A stretch of 64,000 bases of DNA from Brevibacillus brevis (GTDB lineage: Bacteria; Bacillota; Bacilli; Brevibacillales; Brevibacillaceae), in assembly GCF_022026395.1 (NCBI RefSeq), contig NZ_CP041767.1, positions 3,814,501-3,878,500 of the forward strand. Direction: 5' to 3'. Positions 37,919 to 49,225 of the stretch are shown here, piece by piece. A program made the position numbers and the translations under genes. The notes under the pieces were generated by a model. It worked only from the letters and a program-made list of their open reading frames with translations. It did not search any database and was not told where the DNA came from. Positions within the stretch are counted from its first letter, which is position 1. The number at the start of each line of letters is the position of its first letter.

Positions 37919-37977
37919 CGTCAAACATAAACAAACTTGGCTACACCAAGCCTTTGACGCGTACATCGTTGCCATAC

Positions 37978-38008
37978 AAAAAAACACGGGTAATCCCCGT
38001 GTTTTAGG
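37978..38008 (-). terminator. Attenuator terminator 1
   Basis: Minus strand: AAAACACGGGG, loop, CCCGTGTTTT and a run of T. It begins about 30 nt after the leader-peptide stop codon. Confidence 0.82.
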
Positions 38009-38035
38009 CACAGCTAAGAGAACCTGCTAGATAAA

Positions 38036-38116
38036 CTAGGAGGATTTCACGTACGCCAGATGGGGAAATGGAATATGATTGCATACTGAAATAGAACTCA
38101 TGTATGTCATTGTCAT
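38036..38116 (-). CDS. Leader peptide of the GNAT-MFS operon
   Basis: A 26-residue open frame starting MTMTYMSSISVCNHIPF and ending AYVKSS. It has a strong ribosome site (TGGAGGTGG, 5 bases before ATG), stronger than needed for chance. A consensus-like promoter lies 45 bp upstream and three intrinsic terminators follow before the GNAT gene. This is the layout of drug-sensing leader peptides such as those of erm, cat and bmrCD, where a stalled ribosome remodels the RNA. That this peptide is made and stalls ribosomes is inference. Confidence 0.65.
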   Translation of the reverse strand: MTMTYMSSISVCNHIPFPHLAYVKSS

Positions 38117-38160
38117 GTTCCCCACCTCCATTATTTTTACAAAATCAATAACTACCTTCA

Positions 38161-38189
38161 ACTATACGTGAAGTACCGAAGTCTTACAA
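38161..38189 (-). promoter_or_regulatory. Promoter of the leader-GNAT-MFS operon
   Basis: Minus strand: TTGTAA (38184-38189), 17-bp spacer, TATAGT (38161-38166). The predicted leader RNA is about 340 nt long to the GNAT start codon. Confidence 0.7.
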
Positions 38190-38209
38190 TTGTTTTTTTC
38201 AACGTGTAA

Positions 38210-38620
38210 GAAAGTTTAAGTCCTTCACCATGTTAAGGCAATCTTGCTTGAACTTTTTGGATCGCACAAACCTTCTGCTAAAACGCGGTCGTCCTCGTTG
38301 AAAAGTCCTCGATAAAGTTTTTTACCCTTGCTTTCAAGATCCCTAGTTCCCGCATTCTTCGCCGTTAGCCATTGATCTGCCCACAGACCTGATCAATTGT
38401 GTTTCTATTAATGGATATCCAGTCGGTGAAGGCCATCACTCCAAAGAATTATTGCCGGCACCCCCTAATGACTGCTTGCAGTCCACAGCATCGCTAGTGA
38501 TGCGAGATCTTCTTTTGTCCCAACCAGCCTAAACATGGTTTCCACAGGTAGGGGGTGAACAGTTTTAGCGACGGGATGAGATCTATTTTGAATGAACAAA
38601 TTGTTGATTTACGTGTCACA
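38210..38620. other. Gap with a possible gene remnant
   Basis: No intact gene. On the minus strand 38225-38392 is open for 55 codons with protein-like text (GLWADQWLTAKNAGTRDL, then LYRGLFNEDDRVLAEGL) and ends in TGA, but has no start codon with a ribosome site. A second frame upstream reads VMAFTDWISINRNT. It may be the end of a decayed gene; I do not recognise the family. Confidence 0.35.
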
Positions 38621-38625
38621 AAAAA

Positions 38626-40881
38626 TTACTGTTCGAAAGTAAGTTCGCCCGATTCTACGCTTTTCAAAATCAGTTTTGCTTGAAATGGTGTTCCATCCTG
38701 ACGTTCAAGCTTCATTTTACCCGTTTTGCCTTTTTCAATGAGTGATTTAATCTGTGTATCCGTCAGCATACGCCCGTAATTCTCTTTCCATATGACGAAT
38801 TTACAGCCCACGTTGTAATTCGAACAACCGTAACCTTTGCGTCCCATGAAAATGGAGCCTCCACACCCCGGTCGTGGACATTTGGTGATGATACTGGAAG
38901 TAGTACTAGCGGTCTTAGCTGCTGTTCGAGTTGCAGTCTTTGTGGCATTCCTGCTACCTGAACTGCCTGTACTTCGCCCGCCAGCTCGTCCTCTTGTTTT
39001 CGAAGACCCTTTCTGCGTGGTACTCTCACTCTCAAATAAGGTCTTCTCAGCACGAGATTGCACGCGAACCTTTTCTACGATCATCGTAGCGAATTTCTTC
39101 ACATTCTCCATAAATTGCCCGTCGGAAGCGGTCCCTCGGGAGATCTCATTTAAGCGGCGCTCCCAATGCCCCGTCATTTCAGGAGAGGTTAATAGTTCGA
39201 TCCCTGCTCCCCTAATCAATTCGATAACGGTACGGCCTTTTAGCGTAAGTTGAATCCTTTTCCCCTGCATCTCAACGTATCCGACCTTTTTCAGCCGTTC
39301 GATAGTTGCGGCACGAGTTGCCGGGGTTCCCAGACCAGATTCTTTCATCGCATCACGCAGTTCTTCGTCCTCGATTTGCTTGCCTGCGCTTTCCATGGCT
39401 TTTAGAAGCGTTCCTTCCGTATAATGCTTGGGCGGCTGTGTTTCTTTCTCCTTTGCTATGGCGTCCGAGCATAATACGCTGGCATCAGGTTGAATGATAA
39501 AAGGCTCGTTAACTTCAATCTCTTCCTTATCCTCTTCTTCTTTGGCCGCACCTTTTACATTCTTGGGCTTTTCCTTCTGCTGGTCAGCATAAATAATCTT
39601 CCAACCGAGACTTTTCCGTTCTTTCACCGATGTTTTGAAAAATTCATTTTCGACATCGGTTACGACTGTATGCATCTTATATTCCGCTGGCGGATAAAAC
39701 TGTGACAGAAAGCGACGAACGATCAAATCGTATAATTTCTGCTCATCTGGCGTTAACCCTGAAGCCTTGCGATTTGTCGGCAGGATAGCGTGGTGGTCGT
39801 CTACTTTTGCTGGATTGCATATAAATTTGTTGCCTTTATGAACCAAACTACGGTTTGCACCCTTTACCAGATCGTCATACCCAGTGCCTTGCAGGGACGA
39901 CAAGGTGTTGTGCATTTCGGGAATATTTTGCTCCGTCACATAGTTGGAATTCGTCCGCGGATAAGAAATCACCTTGTGTTTTTCATAGAGTGCCTGTGCT
40001 ACATCCAAGGTTTTCTTGGCGGAAAAACCGTACTTGCCATTGGCCTCACGTTGCAGCAATGTCAGGTCGTACAGCTTGAATGGGTACTCCTTGGTATCCT
40101 TTACTTCGTAGGACGCGATCCGCCCTTGTTTTCCTTTCACTTTACGAGCCAACATTTCTGCTTTAGATGGATCGGTTAAGCGATCACCTTGCCAAATCCC
40201 CTTGTACGTCCTCTCCCCCTGCGAAAAATGCCCTTCTACTTGAAAAAACGTAACCGATGAGAAAGCTTCAATCTGTTTCTGTCGATCATAAATGAGAGCA
40301 AGGACAGGGGTCTGTACTCGTCCGACAGAAAGGAGCACGTTATGTTTGGTCGTAAATGCACGTGAGCCATTCATCCCGATTAGCCAATCGGCTTCACTAC
40401 GAGCTTTTGCTGCCCTCGTTAAGTTTTCATAGGCTGCGGCATCCTTCATCTCCGCAAATCCTTTCCTGATCGTTTCAGGGGTCAAGTCCGAGATCCACAG
40501 TCTTTTAACGGGTTGACGCAATTTTAGATGTCGCTGAATGAGTGAAAAGATATGTTGACCTTCCCGCCCGGCATCGCATGCATTAATCAGCAGATTGCTT
40601 CGTTTGGCCAACTGCCCGATTATTTTTAGCTGATCGATTGTTTTCCGATTGGGCACTAATTTAAATGGCTCGGGAATGATAGGAAGATCATTGATATTCC
40701 ACTTTTTATATTTTTGGTCGTACGCCTCCGGTTCCGCCAGTTCAATTAGGTGCCCGATTGCCCACGTAATAATGTATTTTTCACCTTCTAAATAGGTACG
40801 GTGATTTTTCGCTTTAGGATCTATTGCGGCAGCAATATTTCGTCCCATGTCAGGTTTCTCCGCAATAATTAATATCTTCAA
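38626..40881 (-). CDS. topB: DNA topoisomerase III
   Basis: A 751-residue type IA topoisomerase that decatenates DNA by single-strand passage. The Toprim domain opens with KILIIAEKPDMGRNIAAAID and has NACDAGREGQHIFSLIQRH. The active-site Tyr is in KVISYPRTNSNYVT, and GLGTPATRAATIERL follows. After a Ser/Thr/Ala/Lys-rich linker (about residues 630-665) the C-terminus carries a zinc-finger-like CPRPGCGGSIFMGRKGYGC. The start is TTG behind AAGGAGCG. A fragment of its 3' end is found at 34467-34519. TopB next to accessory genes is common on mobile elements, although chromosomes also carry it. Confidence 0.95.
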   Translation of the reverse strand: MKILIIAEKPDMGRNIAAAIDPKAKNHRTYLEGEKYIITWAIGHLIELAEPEAYDQKYKKWNINDLPIIPEPFKLVPNRKTIDQLKIIGQLAKRSNLLINACDAGREGQHIFSLIQRHLKLRQPVKRLWISDLTPETIRKGFAEMKDAAAYENLTRAAKARSEADWLIGMNGSRAFTTKHNVLLSVGRVQTPVLALIYDRQKQIEAFSSVTFFQVEGHFSQGERTYKGIWQGDRLTDPSKAEMLARKVKGKQGRIASYEVKDTKEYPFKLYDLTLLQREANGKYGFSAKKTLDVAQALYEKHKVISYPRTNSNYVTEQNIPEMHNTLSSLQGTGYDDLVKGANRSLVHKGNKFICNPAKVDDHHAILPTNRKASGLTPDEQKLYDLIVRRFLSQFYPPAEYKMHTVVTDVENEFFKTSVKERKSLGWKIIYADQQKEKPKNVKGAAKEEEDKEEIEVNEPFIIQPDASVLCSDAIAKEKETQPPKHYTEGTLLKAMESAGKQIEDEELRDAMKESGLGTPATRAATIERLKKVGYVEMQGKRIQLTLKGRTVIELIRGAGIELLTSPEMTGHWERRLNEISRGTASDGQFMENVKKFATMIVEKVRVQSRAEKTLFESESTTQKGSSKTRGRAGGRSTGSSGSRNATKTATRTAAKTASTTSSIITKCPRPGCGGSIFMGRKGYGCSNYNVGCKFVIWKENYGRMLTDTQIKSLIEKGKTGKMKLERQDGTPFQAKLILKSVESGELTFEQ

Positions 40882-40963
40882 ATGGTTATCGCTCCTTCTA
40901 AAACTCTCTAAGCCTGTCGAGGTTCAGTCTAACGTTTTGGATTCCTCTCTATTTTACTACAAG

Positions 40964-42097
40964 TTAGCCAAGTATTCTCGCTCTGGCTGCGACAGCCCAC
41001 TCGATTTTTGCCAACGCCTGGCAATACGCTTCACTCATCTCTGTTGCATCGGCTGTCTCCTCCGTTCGAGTCAACACACGCCATACATCGCCTTTGTTTT
41101 TGTACCAATCTAACTCCTTTGGCTGCTCATGGTTGACTGGTCTCCAAACTTGGCGCAGCGTTGGGGAAAATAGCCGCTTTGCCCCTGATCGCAGCTGACA
41201 GTTCATTAGTTTTACCTGATAAGGCTTGCCAGGAACTGTCTCATTCACATCGTGAAAAAGATGGGGCCAATAATCTTTTCGCGAACCTGTGTGTGGCTGA
41301 TCCAATGCCCAAGCGTACGCTGCCTCCTGCCTATTTATTGCCCCAAACAGCAGACTGTACAGCCTTTTTCCCAAGCTGATTCTCTCTGGTAAGGAGGAAA
41401 AATGAAACACGCGCTCACCCGCGAGCTGCAAGGAGCTTCCCTGCTCATCAACCCTTTTTTGCTGAGGAAGCAAGATCATATTCAGTTGCAAAAGCTCCTG
41501 CAGGGCAAACGGGATTGTGCGGACAACAGAATTTTGATAGGCCGGGTCTTTCATAACCTGCTCTTCCAAGTAGTTTTGTTCATTGATGATCAAACCAATG
41601 GCGAGTATATATTTATCCGTTGTCTTCCAAAAATGATTCCAGATCGCCTGCATGAAAGTAGAGACGCCCAGATGAGGCAGTAAATAAAAAAGGTTGGTCT
41701 GTCGCCTGACACACTCTTCATACAGTAACAATTGAGGGTATGCATCGTGAAAAATCAGCCAGTTTCCCCGCTCCAAGAACGAAAAATAATCCTGCTGCTC
41801 TTTTGCTCGGAGCAAGCGAGGCAATAATTCTCCCCGCAAATCGGTCATACTCCATCCCGCATTACGTGATACGAGATGTGCCAATAGCGCCCAGTGAACT
41901 TGTGGATGTTTTTGATAAAACGACAAATAGGCGCGCGTTCTGTCTATGTTGTCGCGGTTGTGGGCGAGTGTCTCCTGTCTAATCCGCTCTACAGTCTTTT
42001 GATCTTGTTCTGGCAATAATGCTGTCGCCGTACGGACCTTCCCCAGATTTATGGCAAGCGGCAGACGTGATGCGTATTGGTACCACAACAACCCCAT
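40964..42097 (-). CDS. DUF2515 family protein (YppC-like)
   Basis: 377 residues, soluble, helical. Family text: RIRQETLAHNRDNIDRTRAYLSFY cut to TLAHNRDNIDRTRAYLSFY, then HWALLAHLVSRNAGWSMTDL, GNWLIFHDAYPQLLLYEECV and ILAIGLIINEQNYLE. These fit the DUF2515 family, found in spore formers (B. subtilis YppC). No catalytic motif is apparent and no function is established. It is divergent from the cyclase gene, 56 bp apart; GGGGGAAG precedes the ATG. Confidence 0.75.
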   Translation of the reverse strand: MGLLWYQYASRLPLAINLGKVRTATALLPEQDQKTVERIRQETLAHNRDNIDRTRAYLSFYQKHPQVHWALLAHLVSRNAGWSMTDLRGELLPRLLRAKEQQDYFSFLERGNWLIFHDAYPQLLLYEECVRRQTNLFYLLPHLGVSTFMQAIWNHFWKTTDKYILAIGLIINEQNYLEEQVMKDPAYQNSVVRTIPFALQELLQLNMILLPQQKRVDEQGSSLQLAGERVFHFSSLPERISLGKRLYSLLFGAINRQEAAYAWALDQPHTGSRKDYWPHLFHDVNETVPGKPYQVKLMNCQLRSGAKRLFSPTLRQVWRPVNHEQPKELDWYKNKGDVWRVLTRTEETADATEMSEAYCQALAKIEWAVAARARILG

Positions 42098-42153
42098 CGA
42101 TGCTCTTCCCCCTCTCTTCCTCAGACGCCGTATTTTATCGGGAGGTGAATGAG

Positions 42154-44052
42154 TTGCGTGAAGTCCAGCAAGAAATCAACCGCATTCAAGCCTATTTGTT
42201 ACAGCGCCAACAAGAGGATGGCACTTGGCGCTTTTGTCTGGAAAGCTCACCGATGACAGATTCTCACATGATCATCCTATTGCGCACACTGGGTATTCAT
42301 GATGAGCGTTTGATGGAGAAGCTCACTGCTCACATCATATCTCTCCAACACGAGAATGGGGCATGGAAGCTGTATCCTGACGAGCATGATGGCCATCTGT
42401 CTACGACCATTGATTCGTATTACGCTCTGCTGTTATCAGGCAAATACACGAAGAACGAACCAAGAATGGCTCTGGCTCGCTCGTTTATTTTGGAAAAGGG
42501 TGGGCTGACACAAGCGAACATGCTCACCAAATTTGCTACAGCCTTGACAGGCCAATACCAGTGGCCCTCGCATTTTCTCGTTCCCGTCGAGATTGCTCTC
42601 TTGCACTCGAGCTTCCCTGTCAGCTTTTACGATTTTGTCGGGTACGCTCGTGTCCATCTTGCACCCATGATGATTGTGGCTGATCGCAAATATGTAAAAA
42701 AGCCTGACAATGCACCAGACTTGTCCGATCTATACGCAGATACGCCTATCTCACGCGGTCTATATCCGCATCGATTCCTGGAGAATTTCCTCAAGGAGGG
42801 CCAATCGTTCCTCGCCACCATCCACGATTCCTTGCAGCGGCTCCCCTTTTTACCCGGACAACTGCACAAGCTCGCCCTGCGGCGCCTGGAACAATACATC
42901 CTGGCGCGAATCGAGCCAGATGGTACTCTGTACAATTACTCGACCTCTACCTTTTTCATGATATTTGCGCTGCTCGCTCGGGGGTTTTCTCCGAAAGATC
43001 CGCTTATTCGAAAGGCGATGCAAGGGCTTACGAACAGTGTCTGCGATTACGAAAACGGCGCACACTTGCAGCTAGCTACATCAGCCGTCTGGGACACGGC
43101 GCTCTTGACTACTTCTCTGCAAAAAAGCGGACTCTCTACCACCCATCCCGCGATTCAAAAAGCAAACCGTTACCTTCTCCAGAAACAGCAGCATACGTAC
43201 GGTGACTGGAAAATCCGCAATCCAAAAGGAAAGCCAGGCGGTTGGGGCTTTTCTGACTACAACACGATGAACCCGGATATTGATGATACGACGGCTGCTC
43301 TGCGCTCTCTACGCCTGCTCGCCCGTACGGATATGACAGCCGCTGCTGCTTGGAAACGCGGTCTCGAATGGCTATTATCCATGCAAAACGACGATGGAGG
43401 CTGGCCTGCTTTTGAACGAAATACAGATGCTGATTTCATTCGCCACCTGCCGATTGAAGGAGCTGATACCGTCAGTACAGATCCGTCCTCTGCCGATTTG
43501 ACAGGGAGGACTTTGGAATTCCTCGGAAACGATGCCGGACGAACATTGACTGACCCACATGTAGAAAAAGGAGTCCGCTGGCTTCTCAAACATCAAGAGT
43601 CAGACGGCTCCTGGTATGGACGTTGGGGAATTGCTTACCTATACGGCACTTGGGCTGCCATTACCGGGCTAATGGCGGTTGGCTTTTCCCCTACTGATCC
43701 CGCCATCCAAAAAGCGGTTGCATGGCTGGTTGCCAACCAAAATCCCGACGGCGGCTGGGGAGAATCTTGCCAGAGTGACCAGAAAAAAACGTACATCCCC
43801 CTCGGAGTAAGCACTCCCTCGCAGACAGCATGGGCAATCGATGCACTGATAGCCGTATCATCCAAGCCGACGACAGAGCTGCAACGAGGGATTCACTATT
43901 TGCTCACTCACAATCAAGCAAATGACTGGACGACTCGCTACCCGACTGGCGGGGGACGCCCTGGCGGCACATACTTTGCCTATCACAGCTATCGTTGGAT
44001 TTGGCCGTTGCTGGCTCTCAGCCACTATCAGACCAAATACACAAACACGTAA
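42154..44052 (+). CDS. sqhC: Squalene-hopene / sporulenol-type terpene cyclase
   Basis: 632 residues, the exact size of B. subtilis sporulenol synthase SqhC. The class-II cyclase acid motif DxDD is D375-I-D377-D378 in MNPDIDDTTAALRSL, matching the catalytic Asp of bacterial hopene cyclases. QW-type repeats recur: QQEDGTWRF, QHENGAWKL, QNDDGGWPAF, QESDGSWYGRWG, QNPDGGWGE. TTG 42154 is chosen because GGGAGGTG stands 6 bases before it; the frame is open upstream but would overlap the DUF2515 gene. Either squalene-to-hopene or tetraprenyl-curcumene-to-sporulenol chemistry is possible; the symbol rests on length and the neighbouring spore genes. Confidence 0.85.
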   Translation: MREVQQEINRIQAYLLQRQQEDGTWRFCLESSPMTDSHMIILLRTLGIHDERLMEKLTAHIISLQHENGAWKLYPDEHDGHLSTTIDSYYALLLSGKYTKNEPRMALARSFILEKGGLTQANMLTKFATALTGQYQWPSHFLVPVEIALLHSSFPVSFYDFVGYARVHLAPMMIVADRKYVKKPDNAPDLSDLYADTPISRGLYPHRFLENFLKEGQSFLATIHDSLQRLPFLPGQLHKLALRRLEQYILARIEPDGTLYNYSTSTFFMIFALLARGFSPKDPLIRKAMQGLTNSVCDYENGAHLQLATSAVWDTALLTTSLQKSGLSTTHPAIQKANRYLLQKQQHTYGDWKIRNPKGKPGGWGFSDYNTMNPDIDDTTAALRSLRLLARTDMTAAAAWKRGLEWLLSMQNDDGGWPAFERNTDADFIRHLPIEGADTVSTDPSSADLTGRTLEFLGNDAGRTLTDPHVEKGVRWLLKHQESDGSWYGRWGIAYLYGTWAAITGLMAVGFSPTDPAIQKAVAWLVANQNPDGGWGESCQSDQKKTYIPLGVSTPSQTAWAIDALIAVSSKPTTELQRGIHYLLTHNQANDWTTRYPTGGGRPGGTYFAYHSYRWIWPLLALSHYQTKYTNT

Positions 44053-44061
44053 AAACCACCG

Positions 44062-44259
44062 CTACCCTCTTCGCAAACCAAGGTCTAACGCCTGGATAGG
44101 AACCTGGGGTGAATAAATCACGGCATGTAGCGGCGTATCAAATATAGAGTAGCAGGAAAGGACATCGGTGTCCCCAATCAGCACAATCGACGACTTAGTT
44201 ACTCCACCAAAACTGAAATCACCGACGTCTATTTTTTTATTCGTCACCTTCATATTCAT
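44062..44259 (-). CDS. GerPD-like spore germination protein (extra copy)
   Basis: 65 residues: MNMKVTNKKIDVGDFSFGGV, then SSIVLIGDTDVLSCYSIFDT and HAVIYSPQVPI. The pattern V-N--I-VG----GV--SS---IGD------SIFDTP is that of GerPD. A true GerPD is encoded in the neighbouring operon at 45556, so this is a second, divergently oriented member. AAAGGAG lies 9 bases before the ATG. It converges with the cyclase gene, 9 bp apart. GerP proteins make the spore coat permeable to germinants; a role for this copy is inferred. Confidence 0.7.
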   Translation of the reverse strand: MNMKVTNKKIDVGDFSFGGVTKSSIVLIGDTDVLSCYSIFDTPLHAVIYSPQVPIQALDLGLRRG

Positions 44260-44345
44260 GGAACTTTTTCTCCTTTTCCTAAAACTCGCGCCCATCCATA
44301 CATCGTATGCAACTCGCACTGGTTCGGTCGCAAAAACAGGTATGA

Positions 44346-44372
44346 ACACCCAATGGCCTACGACATACAATA
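44346..44372 (+). promoter_or_regulatory. Possible sigma-K promoter of gerP
   Basis: AC (44346-44347), 16-bp spacer, then CATACAATA (44364-44372), matching the sigma-K pattern AC-N16-CATAnnnTA. It is 35 bp before gerPA. The gerP operon of Bacillus is known to be a late mother-cell operon. Confidence 0.5.
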
Positions 44373-44406
44373 CAGAGAGGATCTCTCCCAAAAGGATGTG
44401 CCGAAC

Positions 44407-44658
44407 ATGCCAGCATTCGTTGGAGTCATCAATGTAAACAACGTGGGCGGCGTTTTCAATGTCGGAGACGTCCGTAAAATCGCTCCTACCAGCTATGCCA
44501 AGACCTTCGCAGGTGGAGGATCATTCAATTCTGGTACAAATTTGTCATTTAAAATTCCACGTAGCGTCGTCTACGTCAATGAACAATCCGATAATGATAT
44601 CCCGCTTTTTGTAGAAGAAACGAATGATTACCGGGCAAAGGGACGAGATTTCGCATGA
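44407..44658 (+). CDS. gerPA: Spore germination protein GerPA-like
   Basis: 83 residues, first gene of the gerP operon. The N-terminal 45 residues fit the GerPA/GerPF family: MPAFVGVINVNNVGGVFNVG, IAPTSYAKTFAGGGSFNSG. The C-terminal half (SVVYVNEQSDNDIPLFVEE) is diverged and about 10 residues longer than usual. AAAGGATG precedes the ATG. It overlaps gerPB by 4 bp (ATGA). The product acts in the spore coat, where GerP proteins allow germinants to reach their receptors. Confidence 0.82.
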   Translation: MPAFVGVINVNNVGGVFNVGDVRKIAPTSYAKTFAGGGSFNSGTNLSFKIPRSVVYVNEQSDNDIPLFVEETNDYRAKGRDFA

Positions 44659-44897
44659 ACTTTTTTGTCACGCAGCATATCGTAATCAACTCACTTAAGA
44701 TCGATGGCATTACCAACTCCTCTGTGTGCCAGATCGGAAGTGCTGGTATCATCAAGCCATTATCCAAGCTTTACAACACAGGGGAATTCACAGAACCAGC
44801 ACCACCAGCGGGTCCACTTCCTCAAGCTGTTTCTGAGGAGTTCGTTCCACTTGTCCCGTTGGTAGAGCCGTCACGCATTACCCCGCGCATGCCCTAG
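44655..44897 (+). CDS. gerPB: Spore germination protein GerPB
   Basis: 80 residues with the GerPB pattern: MNFFVTQHIVINSLKIDGIT, NSSVCQIGSAGIIKPLSKLY, NTGEFTEPAPPAGPL and a Pro-rich end. The start ATG overlaps the gerPA stop by 4 bp, so translation is coupled. Role in coat permeability follows from Bacillus gerP genetics. Confidence 0.9.
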   Translation: MNFFVTQHIVINSLKIDGITNSSVCQIGSAGIIKPLSKLYNTGEFTEPAPPAGPLPQAVSEEFVPLVPLVEPSRITPRMP

Positions 44898-44944
44898 CGG
44901 CGTCGCTAATTACGCTTTATGCTAGCTGAAGAAGGATGGTCGTC

Positions 44945-45559
44945 ATGTACATGGGACACGAAATGATGCAATATATTCAACAGTTACATGACTATATACA
45001 ATCGCAAAACAAAAAGATCGAAAATATGAGGCAGATGCTTGAACAACTGCAACAAGATGTCAATGACCTCAAAGAAAGGCAGATTCCTTCGGTCATTAGA
45101 AATGAATACAAATTCGACTTGCTCAAAGTTGAACGCCTCGAAGGGACTCTCAATATCGGATTAAATCCAAAAGGCAATGATTCTGGAATCGGTGATTTCT
45201 CCATTAATCAGTCGATGGACATCCCTGATCCTCCCCAAACCAGCGCTCCTCTTTTTGACCGTGTACAAAATGAGATTTATCAATATTTGGAGGGCGATGC
45301 CTACCTCGTTCTCGAAAAAATTGAAACAGAGTGCAATTACCCACTTGACCAAAATTATCGAGCATTTATTTTAGATGACATTAAAAAGCAGATTGACCAA
45401 CGCATCAAGCATTACTTAAACGAGCTTCCTGCTGATGAACTAGAACCGGAGCATCTCGACATTTTCGTGCAAACAATCGTCCAAAAAGTCAAACGCGATA
45501 TTGATAAAACATGCGAAACATTTGTAAAAAATTTGCCTCGTGAGGTGAACGAACCATGA
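44945..45559 (+). CDS. gerPC: Spore germination protein GerPC
   Basis: 204 residues. Residues about 1-50 form a coiled coil (MMQYIQQLHDYIQSQNKKIE, LEQLQQDVNDLKERQ) and are followed by the GerPC core KVERLEGTLNIGLNPKG. The second half is helical and charged. ATG 44945 is chosen with AAGAAGG nine bases upstream; an ATG at 44936 abuts the ribosome site. It overlaps gerPD by 4 bp. Confidence 0.88.
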   Translation: MYMGHEMMQYIQQLHDYIQSQNKKIENMRQMLEQLQQDVNDLKERQIPSVIRNEYKFDLLKVERLEGTLNIGLNPKGNDSGIGDFSINQSMDIPDPPQTSAPLFDRVQNEIYQYLEGDAYLVLEKIETECNYPLDQNYRAFILDDIKKQIDQRIKHYLNELPADELEPEHLDIFVQTIVQKVKRDIDKTCETFVKNLPREVNEP

Positions 45560-45747
45560 TGAGGTATCAGGTGATAAACGAAGTCATTTGTGTGAAGCGC
45601 GTCTCCATCGAAGCTCTCTCCTCTGCCGCTTCTTTATTTATCGGAGACACCAAGACGGTAAACCTCCGATCGATTTATGAAACACCGCCTGAAAAAATGA
45701 TTGTAGGTGCCACTATTCCCGTTGATACGGCAATTCCTGCTTCGTAA
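45556..45747 (+). CDS. gerPD: Spore germination protein GerPD
   Basis: 63 residues: MMRYQVINEVICVKRVSIEA, SSAASLFIGDTKTVNLRSIY and ETPPEKMIVG fit GerPD. Tandem ATGs at 45556 and 45559 overlap the gerPC stop. Compare the extra GerPD-like gene at 44062-44259 on the other strand. Confidence 0.87.
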   Translation: MMRYQVINEVICVKRVSIEALSSAASLFIGDTKTVNLRSIYETPPEKMIVGATIPVDTAIPAS

Positions 45748-45761
45748 GGAAGTGGGACACC

Positions 45762-46154
45762 ATGTATCGGAGAACCAGCCATGTCCACAAAGTAGATGTC
45801 CTCTCAGTAGATGGCTCATCGGTTCTGCAAATAGGTGATTCCCAGTGCCTAGATGCTGTTTCCAATATTTTGGCGGTCCAGCGTGAAAAGGCCATCTTTT
45901 ACGAAAACGAATTTATGTTCGAGAATTACTCTGCCTACTCCATTCCTTTAATCGCACCTAGCCTGACTGAACCGATCTGCATCGATACGTTCCATGACTG
46001 TCCTTATATTTTTGTTCGAAATGTGAGCGTCCCTTTCATAGCTGCTGCCTCTGTTGTCCACATCGGTTCAAACGAGTCCATTTCATTAGAAACACGTGTG
46101 GTAAACATTCGCCACCTGTTCCGCGAAGAACCACATACTGGGGAGAGGAGATAG
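45762..46154 (+). CDS. gerPE: Spore germination protein GerPE
   Basis: 130 residues with the GerPE layout: RRTSHVHKVDVLSVDGSSVL, QIGDSQCLDAVSNILAVQRE, then IDTFHDCPYIFVRNVSVPF and SSVVHIGSN-type text (ASVVHIGSNESISLETRV). AAGGAAG precedes the ATG. Spacing 14 bp from gerPD and 3 bp to gerPF. Confidence 0.88.
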   Translation: MYRRTSHVHKVDVLSVDGSSVLQIGDSQCLDAVSNILAVQREKAIFYENEFMFENYSAYSIPLIAPSLTEPICIDTFHDCPYIFVRNVSVPFIAAASVVHIGSNESISLETRVVNIRHLFREEPHTGERR

Positions 46155-46157
46155 CCT

Positions 46158-46373
46158 GTGCCTTCTGTCATTGGAGCTGTCAATATCAATAACAATTCAG
46201 GTACTGTTAACTTCGGAGACACCCTCAACATATCGCCAAAAACCGCCGCCAAGACATTCTCCGGTTCAGGAGGCGGCAACACAGGTAACGTCGTAAATAC
46301 GCTCAATGGTGTCAACGCAACCAATACTTTGGACCCCAATGTCGTCGATCAACCGATGTTTGGGAACATCTAA
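46158..46373 (+). CDS. gerPF: Spore germination protein GerPF
   Basis: 71 residues: MPSVIGAVNINNNSGTVNFG, ISPKTAAKTFSGSGGGNTG and ATNTLDPNVVDQPMFGN, the typical GerPF/GerPA fold with the complete C-terminal VDQ motif. GTG start behind GGGGAGAGG, 3 bp after gerPE. Last gene of the operon; a terminator follows. Confidence 0.9.
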   Translation: MPSVIGAVNINNNSGTVNFGDTLNISPKTAAKTFSGSGGGNTGNVVNTLNGVNATNTLDPNVVDQPMFGNI

Positions 46374-46376
46374 TCC

Positions 46377-46417
46377 TTGCAGTGTTAATGTTATTTCATT
46401 GACACTGTTTTTATTTT
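46377..46417 (+). terminator. Terminator of the gerP operon
   Basis: CAGTGTTAATG pairs with CATTGACACTG around TTATTT, then TTTTTATTTT. Confidence 0.8.
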
Positions 46418-46458
46418 GGCTGAAAAACGAAACAAAAAGGAGGCACGAGGCCCCCTGA

Positions 46459-49182
<2,724 letters not shown>

Positions 49183-49225
49183 TCAGTCGTGATCTGATTA
49201 TATCATCGCGTCTGTTACTGTGCAA

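Noticed and set aside
37845..38008. CRISPR-like spacing of similar hairpins
   Set aside because: Only three hairpins, of unequal sequence and spacing, each followed by a T run; they are terminators.
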